NCBI RefSeq assembly: GCF_001528665.1
Contig: NZ_BBYJ01000007.1
Location: 331,953 to 395,952, forward strand
Direction of reading: 5' to 3'
Length of the DNA: 64,000 bases
From: Microtetraspora malaysiensis
GTDB taxonomy: Bacteria; Actinomycetota; Actinomycetes; Streptosporangiales; Streptosporangiaceae
The notes under the pieces are model-generated. The model did no database searches. It had not been told where the DNA came from and worked only from the letters and a program-made list of their open reading frames with translations. Both the position numbers and the translations under genes were made by a program. Within the stretch, counting starts at the first letter, position 1; each line of letters begins with the position of its first letter. This document shows positions 9,543 to 17,775 of this stretch, one piece after another.

Positions 9543-9612
9543 CCCCCTCACCCGGCGGGCCTTCCGTTCGGCTGGACGCGCTCGACCGGCCGCCTTCGCC
9601 GCGGCCCCGTGG

Positions 9613-11871
9613 TCAGAGCTTCTCGACCTTGGCGTAGGCCAGCATCAGGGTCTTCTCACCGTCGGAACCGAAGTCGATCTTCACGCGGGTCTTCTCCGCC
9701 TGGCCCTCCACCGCGACGACCGTGCCGAGACCGAAGCTGTCGTGGGTGACCCGGTCACCCGGGGTCAGGCTCGGGATCGGCCGGCCGGTCTTCTTGGGCG
9801 CGGACGCCGTACGGCTCTCGCGTGAGGTGGCCGCCCCCCACGCGGTCTTCGCCGGGTCGCCGCGCCACTCGACGAGCTCGTTCGGCACCTCGGACAGGAA
9901 CCGCGACGCCGGGTTGAACGACGGCGCCCCCCACGCCGAACGCACCGCCGCGCGGGACAGGTAGAGCCGCCGCTGGGCGCGGGTGATGCCGACGTAGGCG
10001 AGGCGGCGCTCCTCCTCCAGCTCCTTGGGGTCGCCCATGGAACGCATGTGCGGGAAGACGCCGTCCTCCATCGCGGTGAGGAACACCACGGGGAACTCCA
10101 GCCCCTTCGCGGTGTGCAGGGTCATCAGGGTGACGACACCGCCGTGGTCCTCGCCCTCGGGGATCTGGTCGGCGTCGGCCACCAGCGAGACCTGCTCAAG
10201 GAAGTCGACCAGCGTGCCCTCGGGGTTGCCCTCCTCGAACTCCGCGGCCACCGCGATCAGCTCGTTGAGGTTCTCCAGGCGGCTCTCGTCCTGCGGGTCG
10301 CCCGACGTCTCCAGTTCGGTGCGGTAGCCGGTGGCGGCCAGCACCTCCTCGGCGAGATCGGACAGCGGCAGCTCCTTGGCCCGCAGATCGTCGAGCAGGG
10401 CGGTGAACTCCCTGATCGCGTTCAGCGAGCGGGTGGCCAGGCCGGGGGCCTCGTCGGCCCGGCGCAGGCCCTCCCAGAAGCTGATCCGCTCGCGGCTCGC
10501 GAACGCCTCGATCATCGCCTCGGCCCGGTCGCCGATGCCCCGCTTGGGCACGTTCAGCACGCGGCGCAGGGAGACCGTGTCGTACGGGTTGGCCAGGACC
10601 CGCAGGTAGGCGAGCAGGTCCTTGACCTCCTTGCGCTCGTAGAAGCGCACCCCGCCCACCACCTTGTACGGCAGGCCGGTCCGGATGAAGACCTCCTCGA
10701 AGACACGCGAGGCGGCGTTGGTGCGGTAGAACACGGCCACCTGGCCGGGGGTGGCCCCCTCCTCGTCACAGAGCCGGTCGACCTCCTGCGCGACGAACGT
10801 GGCCTCGTCGTGCTCGGTGTCCGCGACGTACCCGATGATCTTGGGACCGGCCCCCTGGTCGGACCAGAGGTTCTTGGGCTTGCGGCTCTCGTTGCGGGCG
10901 ATGACCGCGTTGGCGGCGTTGAGGATGGTCTGGGTGGAGCGGTAGTTCTGCTCCAGCAGGATCGTCTTCGCGTCCGGGTAGTCGCGCTCGAACTCCAGGA
11001 TGTTGCGGATCGACGCGCCGCGGAAGGCGTAGATCGACTGGTCGGCGTCGCCCACCACGACCAGCTCGGCGGGCTCGACCCGCTCGTCGCCCGCCTCGTC
11101 CGGGCGGACGAGGTCACCGTCGGCCGTCCGGAGCGCGGGCCGCCCCACCAGCTCGCGAACCAGCACGTACTGCGCGTGGTTGGTGTCCTGGTACTCGTCG
11201 ACCATCACGTGCCGGAACCGGCGGCGGTAGTGCTCGGCGACCTCGGGGAAGAGCTGGAACAGCGCGACCGTGAGCATGATCAGGTCGTCGAAGTCCATCG
11301 CGCCGGCCTCGGTGAGCCGCGTCTGGTAGGTGCGGTACGCCTCGGCGAGCGTGCGCTCCAGATGCGTCTGCGCGTTCGCCGCCGCCGTCTCGTAGTCGAT
11401 CAGCTCGTTCTTGAAGTTGCTGACCTGGGCGGAGAACGTCTTGGGCGGGTAGCGCTTGGGATCGAGGTCGAGCTCGCGGCAGACCAACGCCATGAGCCGC
11501 TGCGCGTCGGCCTGGTCGTAGATCGAGAAGTTGCTGGTGAAGCCGAGCCGCTTCGCCTCGCGCCGCAGGATGCGCACGCACGCGCTGTGGAAGGTCATCA
11601 CCCACATGGCCTTGGACCGGGGACCGATGAGACGGTCGACCCGCTCCTTCATCTCCTTGGCGGCCTTGTTGGTGAAGGTGATCGCCAGGATCTCGCCCGG
11701 CTGGACGCTCCGCTCCGACAGCAGGTACGCGATGCGATGGGTGAGCACGCGCGTCTTTCCCGAGCCGGCCCCGGCGACGATGAGCAGGGGACCGCCCTGA
11801 TGGAGCACGGCCTCACGCTGATGCGGGTTGAGACCGTCAAGCAAAGGATGGGTGATGGCTCGGGTGGACAC
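9613..11871 (-). CDS. pcrA: PcrA/UvrD-type ATP-dependent DNA helicase
   Basis: A 752-residue superfamily 1A 3'-5' helicase acting in nucleotide-excision repair, replication restart and clearing of RecA filaments. Motifs in order: Q-motif LNPHQREAV, Walker A AGAGSGKT, Ia ITFTNKAAKEM, II VDEYQDTN, III VVGDADQSIYAFRGA, IV LEQNYRST, V LMTLHTAKGLEFPVV, VI EERRLAYVGITRAQ. The C-terminal ~60 residues (SLTPGDRVTHDSFGLGTVV) are the Tudor-like RNA polymerase-binding domain of PcrA/UvrD. GTG 11871 is chosen because it sits just before the conserved N-terminus; upstream frame continues open but without similarity. Confidence 0.95.
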   Translation of the reverse strand: MSTRAITHPLLDGLNPHQREAVLHQGGPLLIVAGAGSGKTRVLTHRIAYLLSERSVQPGEILAITFTNKAAKEMKERVDRLIGPRSKAMWVMTFHSACVRILRREAKRLGFTSNFSIYDQADAQRLMALVCRELDLDPKRYPPKTFSAQVSNFKNELIDYETAAANAQTHLERTLAEAYRTYQTRLTEAGAMDFDDLIMLTVALFQLFPEVAEHYRRRFRHVMVDEYQDTNHAQYVLVRELVGRPALRTADGDLVRPDEAGDERVEPAELVVVGDADQSIYAFRGASIRNILEFERDYPDAKTILLEQNYRSTQTILNAANAVIARNESRKPKNLWSDQGAGPKIIGYVADTEHDEATFVAQEVDRLCDEEGATPGQVAVFYRTNAASRVFEEVFIRTGLPYKVVGGVRFYERKEVKDLLAYLRVLANPYDTVSLRRVLNVPKRGIGDRAEAMIEAFASRERISFWEGLRRADEAPGLATRSLNAIREFTALLDDLRAKELPLSDLAEEVLAATGYRTELETSGDPQDESRLENLNELIAVAAEFEEGNPEGTLVDFLEQVSLVADADQIPEGEDHGGVVTLMTLHTAKGLEFPVVFLTAMEDGVFPHMRSMGDPKELEEERRLAYVGITRAQRRLYLSRAAVRSAWGAPSFNPASRFLSEVPNELVEWRGDPAKTAWGAATSRESRTASAPKKTGRPIPSLTPGDRVTHDSFGLGTVVAVEGQAEKTRVKIDFGSDGEKTLMLAYAKVEKL

Positions 11872-12048
11872 GTCCCTAGCGTATGGCCGCCCACCGACAT
11901 CCAGCACCCGGATCGGCCACTGGACGGGCCCGCCTCCCCGTACCCGCCGCACCGACCTGCGCGCCTCGTCTCCACCTGTGGGTGGAGATCGGTTTCTCCA
12001 CCCGCGCGCCGATCCGCGACGGGGTGGCCGGTTTCTACGGTGTCGTGC

Positions 12049-12543
12049 ATGGAATCCACGCAGATCGCCGCGCTGAGTGTCGCCGTCGTGCTGTTCGTCG
12101 TCTACCGCCAGATGATGACGCGCCGTACCGAGAGGCGAGGCCTCTTCGTCTTCGCCGGGGTGATGATGCTGGTCGGGCTCGCGGGCGGCGGCGTCGTGGA
12201 CATCCGGCATCCGGCTCTCGGCGTGCTGATGCTGATCGTGGAACTGGCCGTCGCCGTGGGCTTCGGCTTCCTGCGCGCCGCGACCGTACGCGTGTGGCGG
12301 GACGAGGCGGGGGTGACCTGGTCCAGGGGCACCTGTTGGACCGCCGCGGCCTGGCTGGCCTCGCTCGCGTCGCGGGTCGCGCTCTTGGGCGCCGGGTACG
12401 CCCTGGGGCTCTCCCCCGCGCCCACGTCCGTGCTGCTCTTCGTCGGCCTGACCATCGCCGTCCAGTCCGTCGTGGTGACCCTGCGGGCCCGGACTCTGCC
12501 CCGCGTCCCCGCACGACCGGCGAGCAGCCCCCTGACGTCGTGA
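12049..12543 (+). CDS. Small polytopic membrane protein, DUF1453/CcdC-like
   Basis: A 164-residue protein with four to five hydrophobic segments: residues ~5-19, ~35-52, ~60-80, ~100-120 and ~124-142. The arrangement, an N-terminal helix ending in YRQMMTRR, a GVVDIRHP loop and a VTWSRGTCWTAAAWLASLASRV segment, resembles DUF1453/CcdC-type membrane proteins of actinobacteria. No catalytic residues are seen and the role is unknown. The ATG at 12049 has no obvious Shine-Dalgarno. It is divergent from pcrA (177-base gap) and followed by a repeat-containing spacer. Confidence 0.75.
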   Translation: MESTQIAALSVAVVLFVVYRQMMTRRTERRGLFVFAGVMMLVGLAGGGVVDIRHPALGVLMLIVELAVAVGFGFLRAATVRVWRDEAGVTWSRGTCWTAAAWLASLASRVALLGAGYALGLSPAPTSVLLFVGLTIAVQSVVVTLRARTLPRVPARPASSPLTS

Positions 12544-12581
12544 GGGCCACCACAGTGAAAAGGCCAACGGTGGGTCCGCGA

Positions 12582-12695
12582 GGGGCGCGGCGGTGTCTGG
12601 ACTGAGGAACGAGCGGGCCCGCGCGAGCACCATCAATCTCTACGGCACCCAACCACCACGCTCGGGGCGCGGCGGTGTCTGGACTGAGGAACGAG
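12582..12695 (+). repeat. Two copies of a 32-base intergenic repeat
   Basis: An identical 32-base sequence lies at 12582-12613 and 12664-12695 (82-base period); it contains GCGGTGTCTGGACTGAGGAA. A shorter GCCCGCGCGAGC string follows the first copy and recurs near 12759-12770, next to a GAGCGGAGCGAGCG-like tract. The repeats fill the 260-base gap between the membrane protein and the histidine kinase. They look like a dispersed intergenic element rather than part of a gene. Confidence 0.75.
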
Positions 12696-12803
12696 TGGGG
12701 AGCGAGGGACGAGCGACCCCGAGTGACGAGGGAAGACATCGACTGAAGGCGCCCCGAGCCCGCGCGAGCGGAGCGAGCGCAATAGACACAGTAACGTCAT
12801 GGC

Positions 12804-13916
12804 GTGACGACGCCCGGCAAGACGACACGTGCCCGCGCCGTCCTGCGGGTGGGGCTGATCGTGCTGTTCGTGATCGCGCAGGCCGCGTCCCGGCCCGGCT
12901 TCGGCCTGTCGGGCCTCGGGCTCGCGGTCGCGGGCCTCACGCTCGCCGTCGCCGTCACCGTGGCCGCCGGGGTCCTGCCGGCCGATCGAGAAGGGACGCC
13001 CCGGAGGGTGGTCCTCGGAATCCCCGTCAAGGTCCTGTCACTCTGCCTCGCCGCCGTGGCGTCGGTCGTCCTGATCGAGGCGGCGGATGCGAGCAGCCCG
13101 GCCATCGCCGCCCTGCTATTCGTCGTCGGGGCCGCCGCCGTCCGCCACCCGCCGCGGCACTCGGTGCCGGTGGCCGTCGTCGCGCTGGTGGGGCTGCTCG
13201 CCGGCGGCGCGGCGAGCGGTGACATGGCACAGGATCTGAGCCTGTGCCTGAGCGTCTGCTCGGCGTACCTCATCATGCACACGATCGCGCTGCGCCGGGC
13301 CACCAGGAAGGCCGAGGCGCGCGAGGCGGTGCTGGCCGAGCGTGCCCGCATCGCGCGCGAGATCCACGACATCCTGGCCCATTCGCTGTCGGCCCAGATC
13401 GTGCATCTGGAGGGCGCCCGGCTGCTGCTGCGCGCCGACCGGGCCGGCGAGGCTCTGGAACGCGTGGACCGCGCCAGGGAGCTGGCCAAGAACGGCCTCG
13501 AAGAGGCGCGCAGGGCCGTCGCCGCCCTGCGGGAGGATCTGCCGCCGCTGCCCGTCGCGCTGCGCGCCCTGGCCGGCGAGTTCGGTACGGCGACGGGCCG
13601 CGAGTGCGCGGTCGAGGTGTCCGGGCCGGAGCGGCGGCTGCCTCCGGAGACCGAGCTCGCGATCGTTCGCACCGCCCAGGAGGCGATCACGAACGTGCGC
13701 CGCCACGCGCCCGGCTCGCCGGCGCTCGTCCGGCTCGGGTTCCGGGACGGCGCCTGCGAGCTGGAGGTGGTGAACCCCGCCTCCGAGGTCTCCGGCACGC
13801 CTGGGGGAGGATACGGGCTCGTGGGGATGCGCGAGCGGGCCGAGCTTCTCGGCGGGACGCTGGAGGCGGGCGAGTCGGACGGCGGTTTCCGGGTGCGGCT
13901 GCGGGTGCCGGCGTGA
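12804..13916 (+). CDS. NarL-family sensor histidine kinase
   Basis: A 370-residue membrane sensor kinase. About five hydrophobic segments occupy residues ~12-155. A HisKA_3 dimerisation domain follows with the phospho-acceptor in REIHDILAHSLSAQ (His188), and a C-terminal HATPase with N-box EAITNVRRHA and G-box GGGYGLVGMRERAELLGG. There is no large extracellular sensor, so the signal is likely sensed in or near the membrane. The GTG start at 12804 fits the frame; ATG 12799 reads straight into a stop. The response regulator starts 82 bases downstream, so the two form a two-component pair. The stimulus is unknown. Confidence 0.92.
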   Translation: MTTPGKTTRARAVLRVGLIVLFVIAQAASRPGFGLSGLGLAVAGLTLAVAVTVAAGVLPADREGTPRRVVLGIPVKVLSLCLAAVASVVLIEAADASSPAIAALLFVVGAAAVRHPPRHSVPVAVVALVGLLAGGAASGDMAQDLSLCLSVCSAYLIMHTIALRRATRKAEAREAVLAERARIAREIHDILAHSLSAQIVHLEGARLLLRADRAGEALERVDRARELAKNGLEEARRAVAALREDLPPLPVALRALAGEFGTATGRECAVEVSGPERRLPPETELAIVRTAQEAITNVRRHAPGSPALVRLGFRDGACELEVVNPASEVSGTPGGGYGLVGMRERAELLGGTLEAGESDGGFRVRLRVPA

Positions 13917-13998
13917 CCGCCCGCCTGCCCCTTCACCTGGCTGCGCGAGCGGGCGCGTTCTCGGTCGTCGCCCCGCGTACGGCGAAGGAGGGCGGCGC

Positions 13999-14688
13999 GT
14001 GACGGCGCGTGTTCTGGTGGCGGACGACCAGTCGGTGGTCCGCGAGGGGCTGGTGCTGCTGCTCGGCCTGCTGCCCGGGATCGAGGTCGTCGGGTCGGCG
14101 GGTGACGGCGAGGCCGCGCTGCGGCTGGTCGCCGCCGAACGCCCTGACGTGGTGCTCATGGACCTGCGGATGCCCCGCATGGACGGCGTCGAGGCCACCC
14201 GGCGGATCCGCGCCGAGTTCCCGGGCACCCAGGTCGTCGTCCTGACCACGTACGCGGACGACGAGTCGGTCTTCGCCGCGCTCCGGGCCGGCGCGCGCGG
14301 TTTCCTCACCAAAAGCGCCGACGCCGACGAGATCGCCCGGGCCGTGGAGGCGGTCATGAACGGCGACGCGCAGCTCGATCCGGGCGTGCAGCGCCGGCTG
14401 ATCAGCACGGTGACGGCCCTTCGGGTCCCTCCCGACGCCTCCGCGCCCGCCGCCGCGCGTACTGCGGGTGGCCGGGGAGCGGCGCCCGCCGGGCTGACGC
14501 CGCGCGAGCTGGAGGTGCTGCGGCTCATCGCGCGCGGTCTGTCGAACGCGGAGATCGCGGCCGCGCTGTACGTCAGCGAGGCGACGGTGAAGACCCACAT
14601 CAACAACCTCTTCGCGAAGACCGGCCTGCGGGACCGGGCGCAGGCGGTCGCCTACGCGTACCGGAACGGGCTCGCCGACCCGTCCTGA
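13999..14688 (+). CDS. NarL/LuxR-family response regulator
   Basis: A 229-residue DNA-binding regulator paired with the kinase just upstream. Receiver domain: acidic pair D9-D10, phospho-acceptor Asp55 in VVLMDLRMP, switch Thr in VVLTTYAD and the conserved Lys in GFLTKSA. A ~35-residue Ala/Pro-rich linker leads to a LuxR helix-turn-helix (LTPRELEVLRLIARGLSNAEIA ... EATVKTHINNLFAKTGLRDR). GTG 13999 has AAGGAGGG immediately upstream. It converges on the CPBP gene with only 22 bases between, so no separate target gene is obvious. Confidence 0.94.
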   Translation: MTARVLVADDQSVVREGLVLLLGLLPGIEVVGSAGDGEAALRLVAAERPDVVLMDLRMPRMDGVEATRRIRAEFPGTQVVVLTTYADDESVFAALRAGARGFLTKSADADEIARAVEAVMNGDAQLDPGVQRRLISTVTALRVPPDASAPAAARTAGGRGAAPAGLTPRELEVLRLIARGLSNAEIAAALYVSEATVKTHINNLFAKTGLRDRAQAVAYAYRNGLADPS

Positions 14689-14710
14689 CGCACCCGTGGG
14701 ATGGGCCCGG

Positions 14711-15493
14711 CTACCTCCGGTCGCGGTCGAGGCGGCGGGCCAGGCGCGCCGCGACGTAGCCGAGGGAGTTGGTCCCCAGATGGGTCAGGGCCGGGGCGAG
14801 CAGGCCACCCCGGCGGCGCAGCTCCCCGAAGAGCAGACCGGCCACCGTGGTGGACGCCACGGTGGCCGCGACCAGACGGACGGCGGTCGCCGCCGGGGAG
14901 CCACCCGCCGGGGAGCCACCCGCCGGGGAGCCGGACGTCGGATGGCCGGGGGCCGCCGCGGAGGAGCCGGACGCCAGGTGGCCGAGCGCCGGGTTGGCCC
15001 GCGCCATGTCGATCGCCGGGAGGACGTGCCACAGCCCGAAGGACGCCGCCGCCGCGACGCCGGCCGTCCCCGCCGGGAGGGACCGGCCGAGCAGCGCGGG
15101 CAGGACGCCCCGGAAGGCGACCTCCTCCAGCAGGACCGTGCCGATCGGCACCTGGACCAGCGCCTCCTCCAGGAGCCGGGCGCGGGACAGCGCGAGCGCG
15201 CGCTCGTCGAGGAAGAGCGGGCGGGTCCGAGGGAGGACGACCCCGGCGGCGTACGCGGCGGCCACCCCGGCCGCGAGCGCCCCGCCGAGACGCGTCCCGC
15301 GGCCCGCGCCCGAGAAGCCCAGCTCCGCCCAGGTCAGGCCGTCGCGGCGGGCGATCGCGAGCAGGACGGCGGTGGCGGCCGCCGAGGTCACAGGCGCCCA
15401 GCGCCGCGCGATCCGGTTGTTCGACACGTTCGCCAGCGCCAGCACGCCGAGCGCCGCGGCCACCGGGCCGACGCGCGACCTCCCACGCCCCAT
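14711..15493 (-). CDS. CPBP-family intramembrane metalloprotease
   Basis: About 260 residues with six or more hydrophobic segments. CPBP (CAAX protease/bacteriocin-processing, 'Abi') motifs are present: the EE pair in LLEEVAFRGVLPALL, the FGLWH histidine, and a C-terminal HLGTNS with His/Asn. These would bind metal within the membrane; the substrate is unknown. Between motifs 2 and 3 is a low-complexity insert with three tandem GGSPA-type units (15-base DNA repeat near 14890-14935). The frame is open to GTG 15562, but ATG 15493 is preferred because GGTGGAG lies 7 bases upstream and the extra residues are hydrophilic. Confidence 0.85.
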   Translation of the reverse strand: MGRGRSRVGPVAAALGVLALANVSNNRIARRWAPVTSAAATAVLLAIARRDGLTWAELGFSGAGRGTRLGGALAAGVAAAYAAGVVLPRTRPLFLDERALALSRARLLEEALVQVPIGTVLLEEVAFRGVLPALLGRSLPAGTAGVAAAASFGLWHVLPAIDMARANPALGHLASGSSAAAPGHPTSGSPAGGSPAGGSPAATAVRLVAATVASTTVAGLLFGELRRRGGLLAPALTHLGTNSLGYVAARLARRLDRDRR

Positions 15494-15574
15494 CGGGGAC
15501 TCCACCGCCCTCCCGAACGCGTCCCGGCGCCCCCCGGCGAGCCGTCCGGGAGACGGCCCCACTCTCTCAGCCGG

Positions 15575-17032
15575 TCAGTCCCACAGGTGGACCGGCTCGT
15601 TGGTGTGCATGTACTCGATGTAGCGCAGGGTCATCCGGCGCAGCGCCTCGTGGTCGCCGCCGAGCGCCCGCGCGGTGTCCACCTGCCAGGTCGCGCCGTT
15701 GCGCGCGGTCAGGCAGCGCTGCTCGATGATCCCGAGCAGCCGGTCCCGATACGGCGCGCCGACGCCCGAGAGTTCGAGCCCCTGGTCGGCGAGCGGCAGC
15801 AGGCGACGGCAGACGAGCTCGACGGCGGGCACCTCGCCGAGGTCCGGCCAGTACAGGTGGGCGTCGAGGCCGTACCTGGCGGCGTTGAGCAGGTTCTCCT
15901 CGGCGACGGCGAAGGACATCCGGGTCCACACGGGCCGCTCGGCCGCGGCCAGCATCCGCAGCAGACCGTAGTAGAAGGCGGCGTTGGCCGTGATGTCCGC
16001 GACCGAGGGCCCGGCGGGCAGCACCCGGTTCTCCACCCGCAGGTGCGGCATGCCGTCCACTACGGCGTAGACGGGGCGGTTCCAGCGGTAGATCGTGCCG
16101 TTGTGCAGGGTCAGCTCGCCCATCTCGGGTATGCCGCCGCTCTCCAGCACCTCGCGCGGGTCCTCCTGGTCGCAGATCGGCAGCAGCGCTGGAAAGTATC
16201 GGACGTTCTCCTCGAAAAGGTCGAAGGCCGAGGTGATCCAGCGCTCGCCGAACCACACCCGCGGCCGCACGCCCTGGGCCTTCAGCTCCTCGGACCTGGT
16301 GTCCGTCGACTGCTCGAACAGCCTGATCCGCGTCTCGCGCCACAGCTCCTTGCCGAAGAGGAACGGCGAGTTGGCCGCGATGGCGACCTGCGGCCCGGCG
16401 ATGGCCTGCGCCGCGTTCCAGTGCGCCGCGAACTCGGACGGGCCCACCTCCAGGTGGAACTGCAGGCTGGTGCAGGCCGCCTCCGGCGTGACGCTCGCGG
16501 CGTACGTGTCGAGCCGCTCGACGCCCTCGATCTCGATGTGCAGGTCCTCACCGCGGGCGGCCAGGATCTGCTCGTTGAGCAGGCGGTAGCGGGCGTTCGT
16601 CGACAAAGACGACACTTCGACGTCACTCTCCCGCAGCGTCGGGAGGATGCCGACGAGCACCAGGTGCCCGCCGACGGTCGCCGCCCGCTCCTCCGCCCGG
16701 TTGAGCCGGTCGCGAATGCTCTCCTCCAGCCGCAGCGACCCGTCCCGGTAGAGCCCCTGCGGCTGGATATTCATCTCGACGTTGAACCGGCCCAGTTCGG
16801 GGCCCCAGTTGGGCTCGGCGATGGCGGCGAGGACCTCGTCGCTCTTCATCGTCGGCTCTCCCCGGTCGTCGACCAGGTTGAGCTCGATCTCCAGACCTGC
16901 TCGCGGCCGCCGCAGCTCGAACCGCGACTCGTGCAGCATCTGGGCGAAGACGTCGAGCGACCGCCGGATCTTGTCGCGGTACCGGCGACGATCCTCCCCG
17001 GTGAACACCATGGCGGGTACGTCACGCCCCAT
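15575..17032 (-). CDS. GCS2-family glutamate-cysteine ligase-like enzyme
   Basis: A 485-residue cytosolic ATP-dependent carboxylate-amine ligase of the GCS2/EgtA-like superfamily. Recognisable segments are GLEIELNLVDD near residue 46, FNVEMNIQPQ, SLQFHLEV, the HNGTIYRWNRPVYAV stretch and HLRVENRVLPAGPSVAD. Members with the MGRDVPAMVFT start are common in actinobacteria and are usually annotated as glutamate-cysteine ligases; the true substrate is not established here, since these bacteria normally make mycothiol rather than glutathione. It lies 28 bases downstream of the LuxR regulator gene in the same direction and may be co-transcribed with it. Confidence 0.85.
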   Translation of the reverse strand: MGRDVPAMVFTGEDRRRYRDKIRRSLDVFAQMLHESRFELRRPRAGLEIELNLVDDRGEPTMKSDEVLAAIAEPNWGPELGRFNVEMNIQPQGLYRDGSLRLEESIRDRLNRAEERAATVGGHLVLVGILPTLRESDVEVSSLSTNARYRLLNEQILAARGEDLHIEIEGVERLDTYAASVTPEAACTSLQFHLEVGPSEFAAHWNAAQAIAGPQVAIAANSPFLFGKELWRETRIRLFEQSTDTRSEELKAQGVRPRVWFGERWITSAFDLFEENVRYFPALLPICDQEDPREVLESGGIPEMGELTLHNGTIYRWNRPVYAVVDGMPHLRVENRVLPAGPSVADITANAAFYYGLLRMLAAAERPVWTRMSFAVAEENLLNAARYGLDAHLYWPDLGEVPAVELVCRRLLPLADQGLELSGVGAPYRDRLLGIIEQRCLTARNGATWQVDTARALGGDHEALRRMTLRYIEYMHTNEPVHLWD

Positions 17033-17060
17033 CAGACCAGCGTACGCACCCTCAAGCGGG

Positions 17061-17699
17061 TCAGACCAGCCTGCGGGCGGTGGCCCAGCGGGACAGCTCG
17101 TGCCGGTTGGAGAGCTGGAGCTTGCGCAACACGCTCGACACGTGCGTCTCCACGGTTTTCACCGAGATGAACAGCTCCTTGGCGATCTCCTTGTACGCGT
17201 ACCCGCGCGCGATCAGCCGGAGCACCTCGCGCTCGCGCTGGGTGAGCGAGTCCAGCTCGGGATCGATGGGCGGGGCCTCGGAGGAGGCGAACGCGTCCAG
17301 CACGAACCCGGCGAGGCGCGGCGAGAAGACCGCGTCGCCGTCCGACACCCGGATGATCGCGTCGGTCAGCTCGGCGCCGCTGATCGTCTTGGTGACGTAG
17401 CCGCGCGCGCCGCCGCGGATGACGCCGATCACGTCCTCGGCCGCGTCGGACACCGACAGCGCCAGGAACCGCACCTGCGCCCCGGACCCGAGGACCCGCC
17501 TGAGGACCTCCTGGCCGCCGCCCCCGGGCATGTGCACGTCGAGCAGCACGACATCCGGCTTCAGCTCGGCGATGGACGCGACCGCGCTCTCGACGTCCTC
17601 GGCCTCGCCGAGCACCTGGATGGACGGCCCCAGCTCCGCGCGGACGCCGGACCGGAACAACCGATGGTCGTCGACGATCAGCACGCGTACGGTCTTCAT
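17061..17699 (-). CDS. LuxR-type response regulator of the PspC kinase
   Basis: A 212-residue NarL/LuxR response regulator. Receiver: D10-D11, phospho-acceptor Asp54 in VVLLDVHMP, LALSVSD switch, and Lys in GYVTKTISG. DNA-binding domain: LTQREREVLRLIARGYAYKEIAKELFISVKTVETHVSSVLRKL. The ATG at 17699 starts 76 bases downstream of the PspC-domain kinase in the same direction, which makes it the kinase's partner. The likely target is the palindromic region upstream of the kinase at 18999-19031, so the system probably controls itself and the divergent PspC/LiaF-like gene; this is inference from position. Confidence 0.94.
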   Translation of the reverse strand: MKTVRVLIVDDHRLFRSGVRAELGPSIQVLGEAEDVESAVASIAELKPDVVLLDVHMPGGGGQEVLRRVLGSGAQVRFLALSVSDAAEDVIGVIRGGARGYVTKTISGAELTDAIIRVSDGDAVFSPRLAGFVLDAFASSEAPPIDPELDSLTQREREVLRLIARGYAYKEIAKELFISVKTVETHVSSVLRKLQLSNRHELSRWATARRLV

Positions 17700-17775
17700 T
17701 GCTCTTCACCATTCCTTGCTCGTCCCGCGCGGCCCGGCACCGCGCGGGTTCGTCCGCCGCCTTCGCGACGCCCGA

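Noticed and set aside
14711-15493. CPBP ('Abi') protein as part of a phage-defence system
   Set aside because: Most CPBP proteases are not anti-phage, and there is no toxin, nuclease or other defence gene nearby.
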